This document shows positions 25,953-33,557 of a stretch of DNA of 64,000 nucleotides, piece after piece. The translations under genes were made by a program, and so were the position numbers. The notes beneath the pieces were generated by a model that saw nothing but the letters and a program-made list of their open reading frames with translations, made no database searches and was not told the origin of the DNA. Origin of the DNA: Dyadobacter pollutisoli (lineage in GTDB: Bacteria; Bacteroidota; Bacteroidia; Cytophagales; Spirosomataceae); the NCBI RefSeq assembly GCF_026625565.1, contig NZ_CP112998.1, forward strand, positions 1,552,501 through 1,616,500, given 5' to 3'. Numbering within the stretch: the stretch's first letter is position 1; each line of letters begins with the position of its first letter.

Positions 25953-26537
25953 ATGAACAGACTTGAACGTGCCTTTGAACTTTTTGACGCCTATAACCGC
26001 AACGCGCCCGAACACCTTGTATACGATGGTGTAGACTTTCCCACCGAGTATTTTTATGCCATCAAGCTGTATGAATGGGTCAAAAAGCTAGAACCCGAAG
26101 CCAGCGAGAGCTTACTGCTTGCTTCAAGAAGCCAGCACATTGGCCGTTGGGAAATAGCGCGGAATTCGTACCCGGTAGGCAGGGTGGGGTATCTGAAATG
26201 GAGAAGTGATTTGGGTCGGTTTCATGCCCAAAAAGCTTCGGAAATCTTGGAATCTGTTGGCTACGAGCAGGATATCGTCGACCGGGTGAGGCAGATCATT
26301 TTAAAACAGCGCATCAAGGCCGATGGTGAGGTCCAAACCATGGAAAACGCGCTTTGTCTGGTTTTTCTTGAATTTCAGTACGACGATCTGATCGCAAAGC
26401 TCAGCGAAGAAAAAATGATAGACATTCTCCGTAAAACCTGGGCCAAAATGAGTGACCCCGGTAGAAATATGGCACTTTCACTTGATTATAGTGAAGAGGG
26501 ACTGTCGTTGATTCAGAAAGCTTTGAAGGAGGATTAG
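25953..26537 (+). CDS. DUF4202 protein
   Basis: A 194-residue cytoplasmic, mostly helical protein of the DUF4202 family. Family landmarks are FELFDAYNRNAPE near the start, LLLASRSQHIGRWEIARNSYP around residues 55-75, and the C-terminal FLEFQYDDL segment. The conserved histidine and acidic residues give it an HD-like look, suggesting a metal-dependent hydrolase fold, but no activity has been assigned that I know of. It follows the lipoprotein gene closely and ends at a bidirectional terminator shared with the VWA gene. Confidence 0.85.
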   Translation: MNRLERAFELFDAYNRNAPEHLVYDGVDFPTEYFYAIKLYEWVKKLEPEASESLLLASRSQHIGRWEIARNSYPVGRVGYLKWRSDLGRFHAQKASEILESVGYEQDIVDRVRQIILKQRIKADGEVQTMENALCLVFLEFQYDDLIAKLSEEKMIDILRKTWAKMSDPGRNMALSLDYSEEGLSLIQKALKED

Positions 26538-26556
26538 AAAAACACTCTCAATCACA

Positions 26557-26600
26557 AATACTGGCCAGAGCCTTCAATACTCTGGCCAGTATTATTTTTA
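26557..26600. terminator. Bidirectional terminator between DUF4202 and VWA genes
   Basis: A perfect 14-bp stem (26557-26570 with 26580-26593) with a 9-base loop sits between two convergent stop codons and is followed by ATTTTTA on the plus strand. Confidence 0.85.
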
Positions 26601-28463
26601 ATCTTTTCGGGCCGTTTGCTGGCTTCCGTCCAGCGATTGGGTGGTTTTAACGAGTCTTACAAATTCGGAGCGGTACCCTTCCTCGTCTTTGCCAAAAGCA
26701 CCTTTGGCCCGGGCGATCACATTAGCATAGGAGGACTTTCCCTTGAATTCTGAATTGCGCAGCAAAAGACCAAATTCTGCTACTGAACTTGCAAACCGCA
26801 GATTCTCTGAGCAGGCCGACATGGGCTTGGATGTGTATTTTACTGGTAAATCAAAGAGTACACTTTTTTCGCTATCCGGGTTTTTGTAGCGTATCTTAAT
26901 GGTCAGCATTTCATCTGTTTTGCTGATTTCGGATGCATTGTTTTTCTGATATTTTAATGCATCAGTTTGGGCAAGATAACTGCTTTGCATGCCAGCCGGA
27001 ACGATCTCGTAAATAGCAGTTACCGTATGTCCTGACCCCATATCACCTGCATCTTTCTTGTCATCATGAAATTCTTCATTTTTTAATGCCCGGTTTTCAT
27101 ATCCGATCAACCGGTAGGCCTGTACATGTGCGGGGTTAAATTCGATCTGGATTTTTACGTCTTTGGCGACAGTGAATAGCGTTCCGCCGAACTCCTGCAC
27201 AAACTCTTTTCGGGCCTCCTGAATGTTATCAATGTAAGCATAGTTTCCATTGCCTTTATCGGCCAGCGTCTCAATGTGGCTGTCTTTGTAGTTCCCCATA
27301 CCGAAGCCCATGATGCTCAGATAAATTCCTCCTTTTCGTTTTTCTTCAATAAGGCGCTGCAGTTCTCCCTCGCTGGAAATACCAACATTGAAATCGCCGT
27401 CTGTTGCCAGAATAACGCGGTTATTACCCTTTGGAAGAAAGTTTTCTTTGGCTAGTTTATATGCCATTTCAATTCCTTCGCCCCCAGCCGTAGAACCTCC
27501 TGCTTCCAGACTTTCAAGCGCTTCCCTGATCTTCATTTTATCGGCTCCTGAGGTAGGCGGCAGGATCACGCCAGCTGCACCCGCATATACCACAATGGAA
27601 ATTTTATCTTCCGCACGCAACTGATCAACCAATAGCTTAAACGCCTGTTTAAGCAAAGGAAGCTTGTTTTCGTCGGACATGGAACCTGAAACATCTATTA
27701 AAAATACCAGATTGGAAGCAGGCAGGTTTTTACTGGAAACTGTTTTGGCCTGTAAACCAATGTGCAGTAGTTTTAATCCCCTGTTCCACGGTGAATCGGT
27801 TATTTCAGTAGTAACCGATACGGATTTACCATCGGCGGGCTGCGGATAATCGTACTCGAAATAGTTGATCATTTCTTCGATCCTTACCGCATCAATGGGC
27901 GGCATTTGTCCCGCATTCACAAACCTGCGCATGTTGCTGTAAGAAGCCCGGTCAACGTCAACAGAGAATGTGGTCACTGCCTGCTGGCCTACCATCTGAA
28001 ATCCATTTTCGTTGATAGGATTGTAATTTTCTGTGTTCATTTTTTGCGAACGCATGGGCGTACAGGCTGCATAGGTCGAGGGGCTCGCTGCCATTTTTGC
28101 GAAATTGGGCTCAACGATCAGTTCCAGGACCTCGTTCTCATGATCTGCTTCTACTACTTCTTCCTGCCCGGGAGCAATTGCGTCCATCGTTACATTAAGC
28201 ACAGAACTCTTTGCGATTTTCACTTCCTTTGTTTTGTAACCCACGCAACTGAAAGTCAACGATCTGGAAAATGTTGGAACAGGAATGGAGTATTTTCCAA
28301 GGGAATCACTCAGCGTGAATGCTTTGCCGCCCGCCACAGTCACCATGACACCGGAGATCGGGGCCTGGTTACTATCGCTGATCGTGCCGGTAATGGTCCT
28401 GTCAGGCAGCATGGCGAATGCGCTGAAAAATGTGGCGAGGAGTATTACGATTTTTGTTTTCAT
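26598..28463 (-). CDS. VWA-domain protein with carboxypeptidase-regulatory-like N-terminus
   Basis: 621 residues from the start at 28463, where a signal peptide begins (MKTKIVILLATFFSAFA). Residues about 22-100 form a carboxypeptidase-regulatory-like beta domain (GTISDSNQAPISGVMVTVAGG), a module common at the N-terminus of Bacteroidota outer-membrane proteins. The centre is a YfbK-type von Willebrand A domain with an intact metal site (FLIDVSGSMSDE, then a TDGDFNVG segment). It would be periplasmic or outer-membrane associated and bind partners through a divalent metal. It is divergent from an ECF sigma gene, and a nested inverted repeat lies in the shared upstream region. Confidence 0.9.
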   Translation of the reverse strand: MKTKIVILLATFFSAFAMLPDRTITGTISDSNQAPISGVMVTVAGGKAFTLSDSLGKYSIPVPTFSRSLTFSCVGYKTKEVKIAKSSVLNVTMDAIAPGQEEVVEADHENEVLELIVEPNFAKMAASPSTYAACTPMRSQKMNTENYNPINENGFQMVGQQAVTTFSVDVDRASYSNMRRFVNAGQMPPIDAVRIEEMINYFEYDYPQPADGKSVSVTTEITDSPWNRGLKLLHIGLQAKTVSSKNLPASNLVFLIDVSGSMSDENKLPLLKQAFKLLVDQLRAEDKISIVVYAGAAGVILPPTSGADKMKIREALESLEAGGSTAGGEGIEMAYKLAKENFLPKGNNRVILATDGDFNVGISSEGELQRLIEEKRKGGIYLSIMGFGMGNYKDSHIETLADKGNGNYAYIDNIQEARKEFVQEFGGTLFTVAKDVKIQIEFNPAHVQAYRLIGYENRALKNEEFHDDKKDAGDMGSGHTVTAIYEIVPAGMQSSYLAQTDALKYQKNNASEISKTDEMLTIKIRYKNPDSEKSVLFDLPVKYTSKPMSACSENLRFASSVAEFGLLLRNSEFKGKSSYANVIARAKGAFGKDEEGYRSEFVRLVKTTQSLDGSQQTARKD

Positions 28464-28490
28464 GGTCAGTTGTATTTTGGTTTTTTTAGC

Positions 28491-28563
28491 TGGATGCACA
28501 CCGGCGGATAATTCCATAAAACTTTTAAATATTTTTTATGGAATTTTGAAAAAACTGCATCCA
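28491..28563. promoter_or_regulatory. Nested inverted repeats between VWA and ECF sigma genes
   Basis: An inner perfect 12-bp inverted repeat (AATTCCATAAAA 28510-28521; TTTTATGGAATT 28534-28545) is flanked by an outer 8-bp pair (TGGATGCA 28491-28498; TGCATCCA 28556-28563). Both pairs share the same centre near 28527, so the region is symmetric over 73 bases. Confidence 0.6.
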
Positions 28564-28606
28564 ATGGTTAGTTGGCTCAGAAGAAGTTCTCTTTAAGCAC
28601 GCACAT

Positions 28607-29197
28607 GTGAAGTTTTTAGGCATATTTCGAAATAAGAAAACGGAAAAGCTATCAGAGGCTCAGCAGCTCTCGATGTACCAGCAGACGGGGGATATCGGAG
28701 TGCTCGGCGAACTGTATGCGCCTTATATGGAAATGATTTTCGGCATATGTTACAAGTATTTGCGGGATGAGAACGAAAGTAAGGATGCTGTGATGCAGAT
28801 ATTTGAGAAACTTGTTGCTGATTTGAGAAGTCATGAGGTTGGCAGTTTGAAAAATTGGCTGCATAGTGTCGCCAGGAATTACTGTCTCATGCAGCTCAGA
28901 AGCAGAAGGATATTTGTGGGGACAGACGAATTGAGTGACGATGTTCAGAACGCAGATTTGCAAAGCAGCGATCTTGACGACATTTTTATTCTGGATACAC
29001 AGCTAAGCGCTTTGGATAAATGCATGCAAACACTGATCAGCGAGCAGAGGGAAAGTATCCGGTTATTTTATGTAGAAGAGAAATGTTATAAGGAAATCAG
29101 CTCGGAAACGGGTTTTGATTTCAATAAAGTGAAAAGTTATATCCAGAACGGAAAGCGGAATTTGAAAATTTGCATGGATAAAAATGGCGATGGGTAA
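28607..29197 (+). CDS. ECF-type RNA polymerase sigma factor
   Basis: A 196-residue sigma factor with region 2 at about 25-95 (YAPYMEMIFGICYKYLRDENESKDAVMQIFEKL) and region 4 at about 125-185 (LSALDKCMQTLISEQRESIRLFYVEEKCYKEISSETGFDFNKVKSYIQNGKRNLK). Regions 1.1 and 3 are absent, as in ECF sigmas. The start is GTG; no better ATG is available. The downstream gene overlaps by 14 bases and encodes a membrane protein with an anti-sigma-like N-terminus, so the pair forms a membrane-gated regulon switch. It is divergent from the VWA gene, a plausible target. Confidence 0.92.
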   Translation: MKFLGIFRNKKTEKLSEAQQLSMYQQTGDIGVLGELYAPYMEMIFGICYKYLRDENESKDAVMQIFEKLVADLRSHEVGSLKNWLHSVARNYCLMQLRSRRIFVGTDELSDDVQNADLQSSDLDDIFILDTQLSALDKCMQTLISEQRESIRLFYVEEKCYKEISSETGFDFNKVKSYIQNGKRNLKICMDKNGDG

Positions 29198-30176
29198 TTC
29201 ACAACCGGATTTTGACTTCAATGATTTTCGCCGTTATCAGAATGGCGAGATGTCGACGCAAGAGCAGCACAGTTTCGAAAAACGAATGCTGGAAGAGCCG
29301 CCTGTGGCTGATGCATATGAGGGTTTTCTGGCATTGAATGAAGATCAGATTGATTATGCGTCGGCACTAGCCACCCTGGATGAAGCACTAAAAGAAAGAA
29401 CCAAACCGGAGCAGAAAAGGATTCTACCCATGTGGGCATACGCGTCAGCGGCATCGGTGTGCCTGCTGATGGGCTTTTACTGGCTGTATTTTATATCAAA
29501 CAAAAATAGCGAGCACCAGAATGTTGCCCTTGAAATGTCGATCGGGGCGCCTGGTGATGACCTAGCCAGACCCGAAGAAGGGGTAAAGGAAACCCCAATC
29601 CCGCCAGCAGCTTCGACTCCGGCCCTGACCCTTAAATCCGCGCCATCTTCCGCGCCAGAAACCTCCCAGGCTGATGAACTGGAAGCAATAGTACCTGCGG
29701 CGCCCCCTCAGCAGGAGCCTAAACTATCTGCTAATAAACTCCAAGAAGCTGTCGTGGAAAGCGCCCTTGAACACATTGCAATTGTGGAATCGGTACCTGC
29801 TTCGGCGCCTGTTGCCGCATCGTCCGCTCAGCTACCACCGCGAAAGTCAGCGGCAAAGGTAAGCCAGGACTACGCTGCGGGTGCCTCAATCGCACTGCCA
29901 TCCAGCCGCCCTGTTCCTGTAAATGGCTGGGAATCATATCGATCCTACCTTTTAAAGAACGCTACGGCCGAAGGGAAATCCGGGGAAGTCGAAGTTAGCT
30001 TTACAGTGCAAACCGACAGCACATTGTCGGCATTTTCGGCAAAGGGAGACCCTTCGCTGAATGATAAGGCCATCCTCACAGTCAAAAACGGCCCGCTATG
30101 GGTACCCGCCAGATTCAATGGACGGGCCATTGCTGCGCAGACAACTGTCACATTCCAATTTCGCATTTCTGATTAA
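29184..30176 (+). CDS. Membrane anti-sigma-like protein with TonB-type C-terminus
   Basis: A 330-residue single-pass membrane protein. Residues 1-70 are cytoplasmic and resemble an anti-sigma helical domain (FRRYQNGEMSTQEQHSFEKRML), without the zinc-binding HxxxCxxC. One membrane helix lies at about 82-104. Residues 110-240 are a proline/alanine-rich linker suited to spanning the periplasm, and the last 90 residues (VNGWESYRSYLLKNA, GEVEVSFTVQTDSTL) resemble a TonB C-terminal domain. The start overlaps the sigma gene by 14 bases, so the two are translationally coupled. It probably holds the sigma factor and responds to an envelope signal. Confidence 0.8.
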   Translation: MAMGNSQPDFDFNDFRRYQNGEMSTQEQHSFEKRMLEEPPVADAYEGFLALNEDQIDYASALATLDEALKERTKPEQKRILPMWAYASAASVCLLMGFYWLYFISNKNSEHQNVALEMSIGAPGDDLARPEEGVKETPIPPAASTPALTLKSAPSSAPETSQADELEAIVPAAPPQQEPKLSANKLQEAVVESALEHIAIVESVPASAPVAASSAQLPPRKSAAKVSQDYAAGASIALPSSRPVPVNGWESYRSYLLKNATAEGKSGEVEVSFTVQTDSTLSAFSAKGDPSLNDKAILTVKNGPLWVPARFNGRAIAAQTTVTFQFRISD

Positions 30177-30253
30177 CTTCTGTACAACCAGCCAATTACC
30201 GCGCTACTTGTAGAACTAATTTTGAAAAATTTTGTAATTTAGAACAGTTATCT

Positions 30254-30284
30254 TTTGTGATATAGCTGCCAATACTTAATTTTA
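30254..30284 (+). promoter_or_regulatory. Putative distal promoter P1 of the exopolysaccharide operon
   Basis: TTTG (30254-30257), 19 bases, then TAATTTTA (30277-30284), which matches TAnnTTTG at seven of eight positions. Confidence 0.45.
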
Positions 30285-30434
30285 CTAGACACGTTTTACT
30301 AGCCTTCCCAAAGAATTTTCAATTTGCTATGATGCACCAAACCTCCTAATTAATTGAAGAGAGATAGAGAGAGTGGTTTTTTGTCCAAAATTAACTTGGC
30401 GTAATACAGGAAAACTACAATTTTTCACTCAGAT

Positions 30435-30465
30435 TTTGTTATGGCAAGTATTATTGTTAATTCTA
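30435..30465 (+). promoter_or_regulatory. Putative proximal promoter P2 of the exopolysaccharide operon
   Basis: TTTG (30435-30438), 19 bases, then TAATTCTA (30458-30465), which matches the -7 consensus at six of eight positions. It lies about 70 bases before the response regulator gene. Confidence 0.35.
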
Positions 30466-30535
30466 CAAATTAATTGCAAACTCCTAACATTGATTTAATC
30501 CAGCCAACGACATTTGATAAATATTTACAAAACCT

Positions 30536-30925
30536 ATGGACAGTAGAAAAAATCTGCTAATTATAGATGATGAACCCAGTATCACTAAAATCCTGGAACA
30601 TTTTCTAAAAAAGGATTTTAACGTAGTGATAAAAAGTGACGGGTCAGAAGGGATGTTATGGCTGGAAGAAGGCCATCAGACAGACCTGATCATTGCAGAC
30701 CTGCACATGCCAAACCTCAGCGGAAAAGAGTTCTTAAAAGTAGCAAAAGCCAGCAATCTGTATTCGGATATTCCAATTATCATACTTTCAGGATCTGACG
30801 AAAGCAGTGAACGTATCCAGTGCCTTAATCTGGGCGCAGACGACTTCATGGTAAAGCCGTTTAATCCCATGGAAGTTCATGCGAAGATCAATGCGATCTT
30901 GCGCCGCGCTAAACGCTTCTCCTAA
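30536..30925 (+). CDS. Single-domain response regulator heading the exopolysaccharide locus
   Basis: A 129-residue receiver domain with no output domain. The acidic pair (LLIIDDE), phospho-Asp (LIIADLHMP), switch serine (IILSGS) and lysine (FMVKPF) are intact. It begins the exopolysaccharide gene run and lies only 12 bases upstream of the sugar transferase, whose own N-terminus is a degenerate receiver. A direct receiver-receiver contact that sets transferase activity is an attractive inference. Its phosphate could come from the CHASE3 hybrid kinase at 40901 or the stand-alone HPt at 53732. Confidence 0.92.
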   Translation: MDSRKNLLIIDDEPSITKILEHFLKKDFNVVIKSDGSEGMLWLEEGHQTDLIIADLHMPNLSGKEFLKVAKASNLYSDIPIIILSGSDESSERIQCLNLGADDFMVKPFNPMEVHAKINAILRRAKRFS

Positions 30926-30937
30926 TCAGTTAATACT

Positions 30938-32152
30938 ATGGAATTGACAAGCACGTCCCCGGGAATGGTTGTTGAAACGAAGTCCTACACAGCCCAATTC
31001 CGGGTTATGTACCTGAATGCAGACCTGGATGAATATCTACGATTCTCCGAACGATATGAGGAAACTTTGCAGGCAGAATATTTTGCTTCAAAAGAAAGCG
31101 TACTGGAAGCGCTGAATGAGAACTATCCGGCAGACGTCATCCTTGCACACGCAGCTAGTGGGGGTTTGGAACTACTCGATATCATTCGAGGCAGCTCGGG
31201 ATTTGGCAATATTCCTTTTGTATTAATGGTCGACCGTCTTAGTCAGGAAGGAATCGACACAGCAAAGGCAAGGCATGCCGACGATATTTTCTCCGTTCGT
31301 TTTGACGATGGTGACCTGGTCACCAGAATCAGATATTTTAAGAAAAGGCAATGGTATGTTGCTAACAAAGCTTCACAAAAAATAGGCTCTCAGGGAAGTA
31401 AAACACCATTCTGGAAACGGGCGATTGATGTGATCACAACGGGCGGTGCCGTTATTTTACTCTTACCGGTGTTTTTGCTGGTGGCCTTGCTCATCCGTCT
31501 GGACTCAAAGGGCCCTGTGTTTTACAAATCCAAGAGGGTAGGGAGCGGCTATAAGATCTTCGACCTTTACAAGTTCAGGACTATGCGTACTGATGCCGAT
31601 CAACTGATCCGTAAAATGGCCGCATTGAGCATGTACAACAAGAATACCGAACCCGCACAGCAGATTGAAAGTAATGGGTTATGCGCTGATTGTCTGGCAG
31701 GTAGTCGCTGCAAGAGCCTTCTTTTCCATGATGGCAAAGAGATCTGTGAAAAACTCTATCATTTTCAAAAGGATCAGAAAGCCGCCTTTATGAAATTTCA
31801 GAATGACCCACGTATCACCAGGTTTGGTCAGTTTCTGAGAAATTCAAGTCTTGACGAATTGCCACAACTGATCAATATTCTCAAAGGTGACATGTCATTG
31901 GTTGGAAACCGGCCATTGCCTCTATATGAAGCCGAAAAAATGACTACGGACGACAAAATTCTGCGCTTTGCAGGCCCGGCGGGATTAACTGGCCTGTGGC
32001 AGGTAACCAAAAGGGGCAAAGGGAAAGCAGATATGTCCGAGGAGGAAAGAACACAATTAGATATCACATACGCCAAGGAGTTTTCATTCAAGATGGATAT
32101 GCAGATCATCCTTAAAACCTTCCCTGCTCTTTTACAGTCAGAAAACGTATGA
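30938..32152 (+). CDS. Priming sugar-phosphate transferase with degenerate receiver domain
   Basis: 404 residues. Residues about 14-135 follow the alternating strand/helix pattern of a receiver, but the acidic pair, phospho-Asp and lysine are lost (MYLNAD, ILAHAASGG, IFSVRF). From about 150 it is a small phosphoglycosyl transferase of the WcaJ/PglC type: FWKRAIDVITTGG membrane helix, KSKRVGSGYKIFDLYKFRTM, DELPQLINILKGDMSLVGNRP and GLTGLWQVTKRGK. It would load the first sugar phosphate on undecaprenyl phosphate. An insertion near 245-270 carries four cysteines (CADCLAGSRC and a later C), possibly a metal site. This combined design is unusual. Confidence 0.92.
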   Translation: MELTSTSPGMVVETKSYTAQFRVMYLNADLDEYLRFSERYEETLQAEYFASKESVLEALNENYPADVILAHAASGGLELLDIIRGSSGFGNIPFVLMVDRLSQEGIDTAKARHADDIFSVRFDDGDLVTRIRYFKKRQWYVANKASQKIGSQGSKTPFWKRAIDVITTGGAVILLLPVFLLVALLIRLDSKGPVFYKSKRVGSGYKIFDLYKFRTMRTDADQLIRKMAALSMYNKNTEPAQQIESNGLCADCLAGSRCKSLLFHDGKEICEKLYHFQKDQKAAFMKFQNDPRITRFGQFLRNSSLDELPQLINILKGDMSLVGNRPLPLYEAEKMTTDDKILRFAGPAGLTGLWQVTKRGKGKADMSEEERTQLDITYAKEFSFKMDMQIILKTFPALLQSENV

Positions 32153-32156
32153 TATG

Positions 32157-32774
32157 TCAGTAGGTTTTGACCCATTCTTTTTGAGTTTCATCATATCTTT
32201 TAATGACGCGGGCAGGGTTGCCTACCGCAACAGAAAAAGGCGGGATACTTTTGGTGACCACAGCTCCGGCAGCTACTACGGAATGTTTTCCGATGGTTAC
32301 GCCAGCGGTTACCACGGTATTGGCACCAATCCAGCAATCGTCTTCAATGACAATTGCGGCAACATTTACTCCTTGCTGATGAATGGGCTGAGCAACGTTA
32401 TCGTAGTTATGGTTCAGGCCGCTGACGACAATATTCTGAGCAAGAATGACATTATTACCTATTTGAACAGGGCCGATGATCACATTACCAAGGCCTATCA
32501 GAGAATTTTCCCCAATTATCACATCCCCCACACCATTATTGACCGTAGTGAAATCTTCAATCATCGAATTGTTTCCGATTGAGAAATGATTGAACGGCAC
32601 TACATCCATTCGTACCCAGCGTCTGATTACCACACCTTCACCCTTTTGATGATAAAACCGGTTTAAAAAAACCCTTACCCAAAGTCTTGGACGGGCTTGA
32701 TTTGTGGGAATAAGAAGCCAGTGAAAAAACTTTTTTAAACGGGGATTGTTGCGAATTTGATCAGAGAAAGGCAT
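32157..32774 (-). CDS. Left-handed beta-helix acetyltransferase
   Basis: A 205-residue acyltransferase of the hexapeptide-repeat (LbH, serine/maltose acetyltransferase-like) family. Repeats such as IGENSLIGLGNVIIG, IEDDCWIGANTVVTAGVTIGKHSVVAAGAVV are typical, and the likely catalytic histidine is in GLNHNYDN. It would transfer acetyl from acetyl-CoA to a sugar of the polymer. It is the only gene in this part of the locus on the minus strand, convergent with the priming transferase (4-base gap) and divergent from the TolC-like gene, so it probably has its own promoter. Confidence 0.9.
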   Translation of the reverse strand: MPFSDQIRNNPRLKKFFHWLLIPTNQARPRLWVRVFLNRFYHQKGEGVVIRRWVRMDVVPFNHFSIGNNSMIEDFTTVNNGVGDVIIGENSLIGLGNVIIGPVQIGNNVILAQNIVVSGLNHNYDNVAQPIHQQGVNVAAIVIEDDCWIGANTVVTAGVTIGKHSVVAAGAVVTKSIPPFSVAVGNPARVIKRYDETQKEWVKTY

Positions 32775-32882
32775 TCTGAATGGACTATTAAAAGTAATGT
32801 AGTAATAATTTTAGTCAAATGTATTTTGTATCGCTACAAAATCAAGCATAAAGTAATTTTAAATAACATATTTTTCAAACTG

Positions 32883-33557
32883 ATGCCGATGAGATACGCC
32901 GTATTTTTGGTTCCCTTGTTTTTAATAATATCCACAGCCAAAGCTCAGGAGTCTTTAACTAAGGATATTTCCCATGAATATCTTGACAAACTGATTGCGA
33001 TTTGCAAAGCCAATTACCCAAAAGTTAAAATGTATGAGGCTAGGGTAGCTGTCACTGAATACGGCGTCAAAAAGGCCAAGCTCTCTTACTTTGACATTTT
33101 CAATTTTTCCTATCTGTATAGCCCCAATAACAATACAGCTACTATTTCCCCCACACTTCTTAGTGGTTATCAGCTTGGTTTTTTTGTCAACATCGGCGCT
33201 ATCCTGCAAAAGCCAAGTATGATCAAGCAGGCCAAAGGCGAACTGGCCATTGCCCAATTAGACAAGGAATCTTATGATCTGAGCATGGAAGCGGAAGTGA
33301 AAAAGCGCTATTTTACTTACATTCAGAAAAAGGCAGTCTACCGCCTACGTTCCGGTGCTGTGCTGGATGTGGAAAGTATGGTTTCCAACATCAAGCACCG
33401 GTTTGAAATGGGGCAGGAGTCGATAGAAAAGTATAATCAGATGCTGGTCATGCAGACCGACCACTCGCAGAACCTGCTGAATGCTGAAAGTGACGTATTG
33501 ATTGCAAAAAGCAGCCTGGAAGAATTGTTGGGACAAAAATTAGAAGATATAAAATGA
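32883..33557 (+). CDS. Half-length TolC-like outer-membrane protein
   Basis: 224 residues from the start at 32883, which gives a signal peptide (MRYAVFLVPLFLIISTAKAQ). Only one outer-membrane efflux repeat is present: helix (LTKDISHEYLDKLIAICKANYPKVKMYEARVAVTEY split over two turns), two beta strands around SYLYSPN and GYQLGFFVNIG, and long coiled helices. Canonical TolC has two such repeats in about 430-490 residues. Its stop overlaps the start of the Wzc-like gene (ATGA), implying coupling. No Wza-type export lipoprotein is seen in the locus, so this may be the outer-membrane exit. Confidence 0.85.
   Translation: MPMRYAVFLVPLFLIISTAKAQESLTKDISHEYLDKLIAICKANYPKVKMYEARVAVTEYGVKKAKLSYFDIFNFSYLYSPNNNTATISPTLLSGYQLGFFVNIGAILQKPSMIKQAKGELAIAQLDKESYDLSMEAEVKKRYFTYIQKKAVYRLRSGAVLDVESMVSNIKHRFEMGQESIEKYNQMLVMQTDHSQNLLNAESDVLIAKSSLEELLGQKLEDIK

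Larger units (their letters stand above)
30177..30535. other. 359-base AT-rich control region ahead of the exopolysaccharide locus
   Basis: No coding sequence is visible. The region contains two promoter-like pairs with identical 19-base spacing (30254-30284 and 30435-30465), a direct repeat of TTTTACTAG at 30280-30288 and 30294-30302, and several A/T tracts. The first promoter would give a leader of about 245 nt. No riboswitch was recognised. Confidence 0.5.

Noticed and set aside
27906..28511. A 201-codon plus-strand frame antisense to the VWA gene
   Set aside because: Histidine/arginine/cysteine-rich composition typical of shadow translation and no family resemblance.
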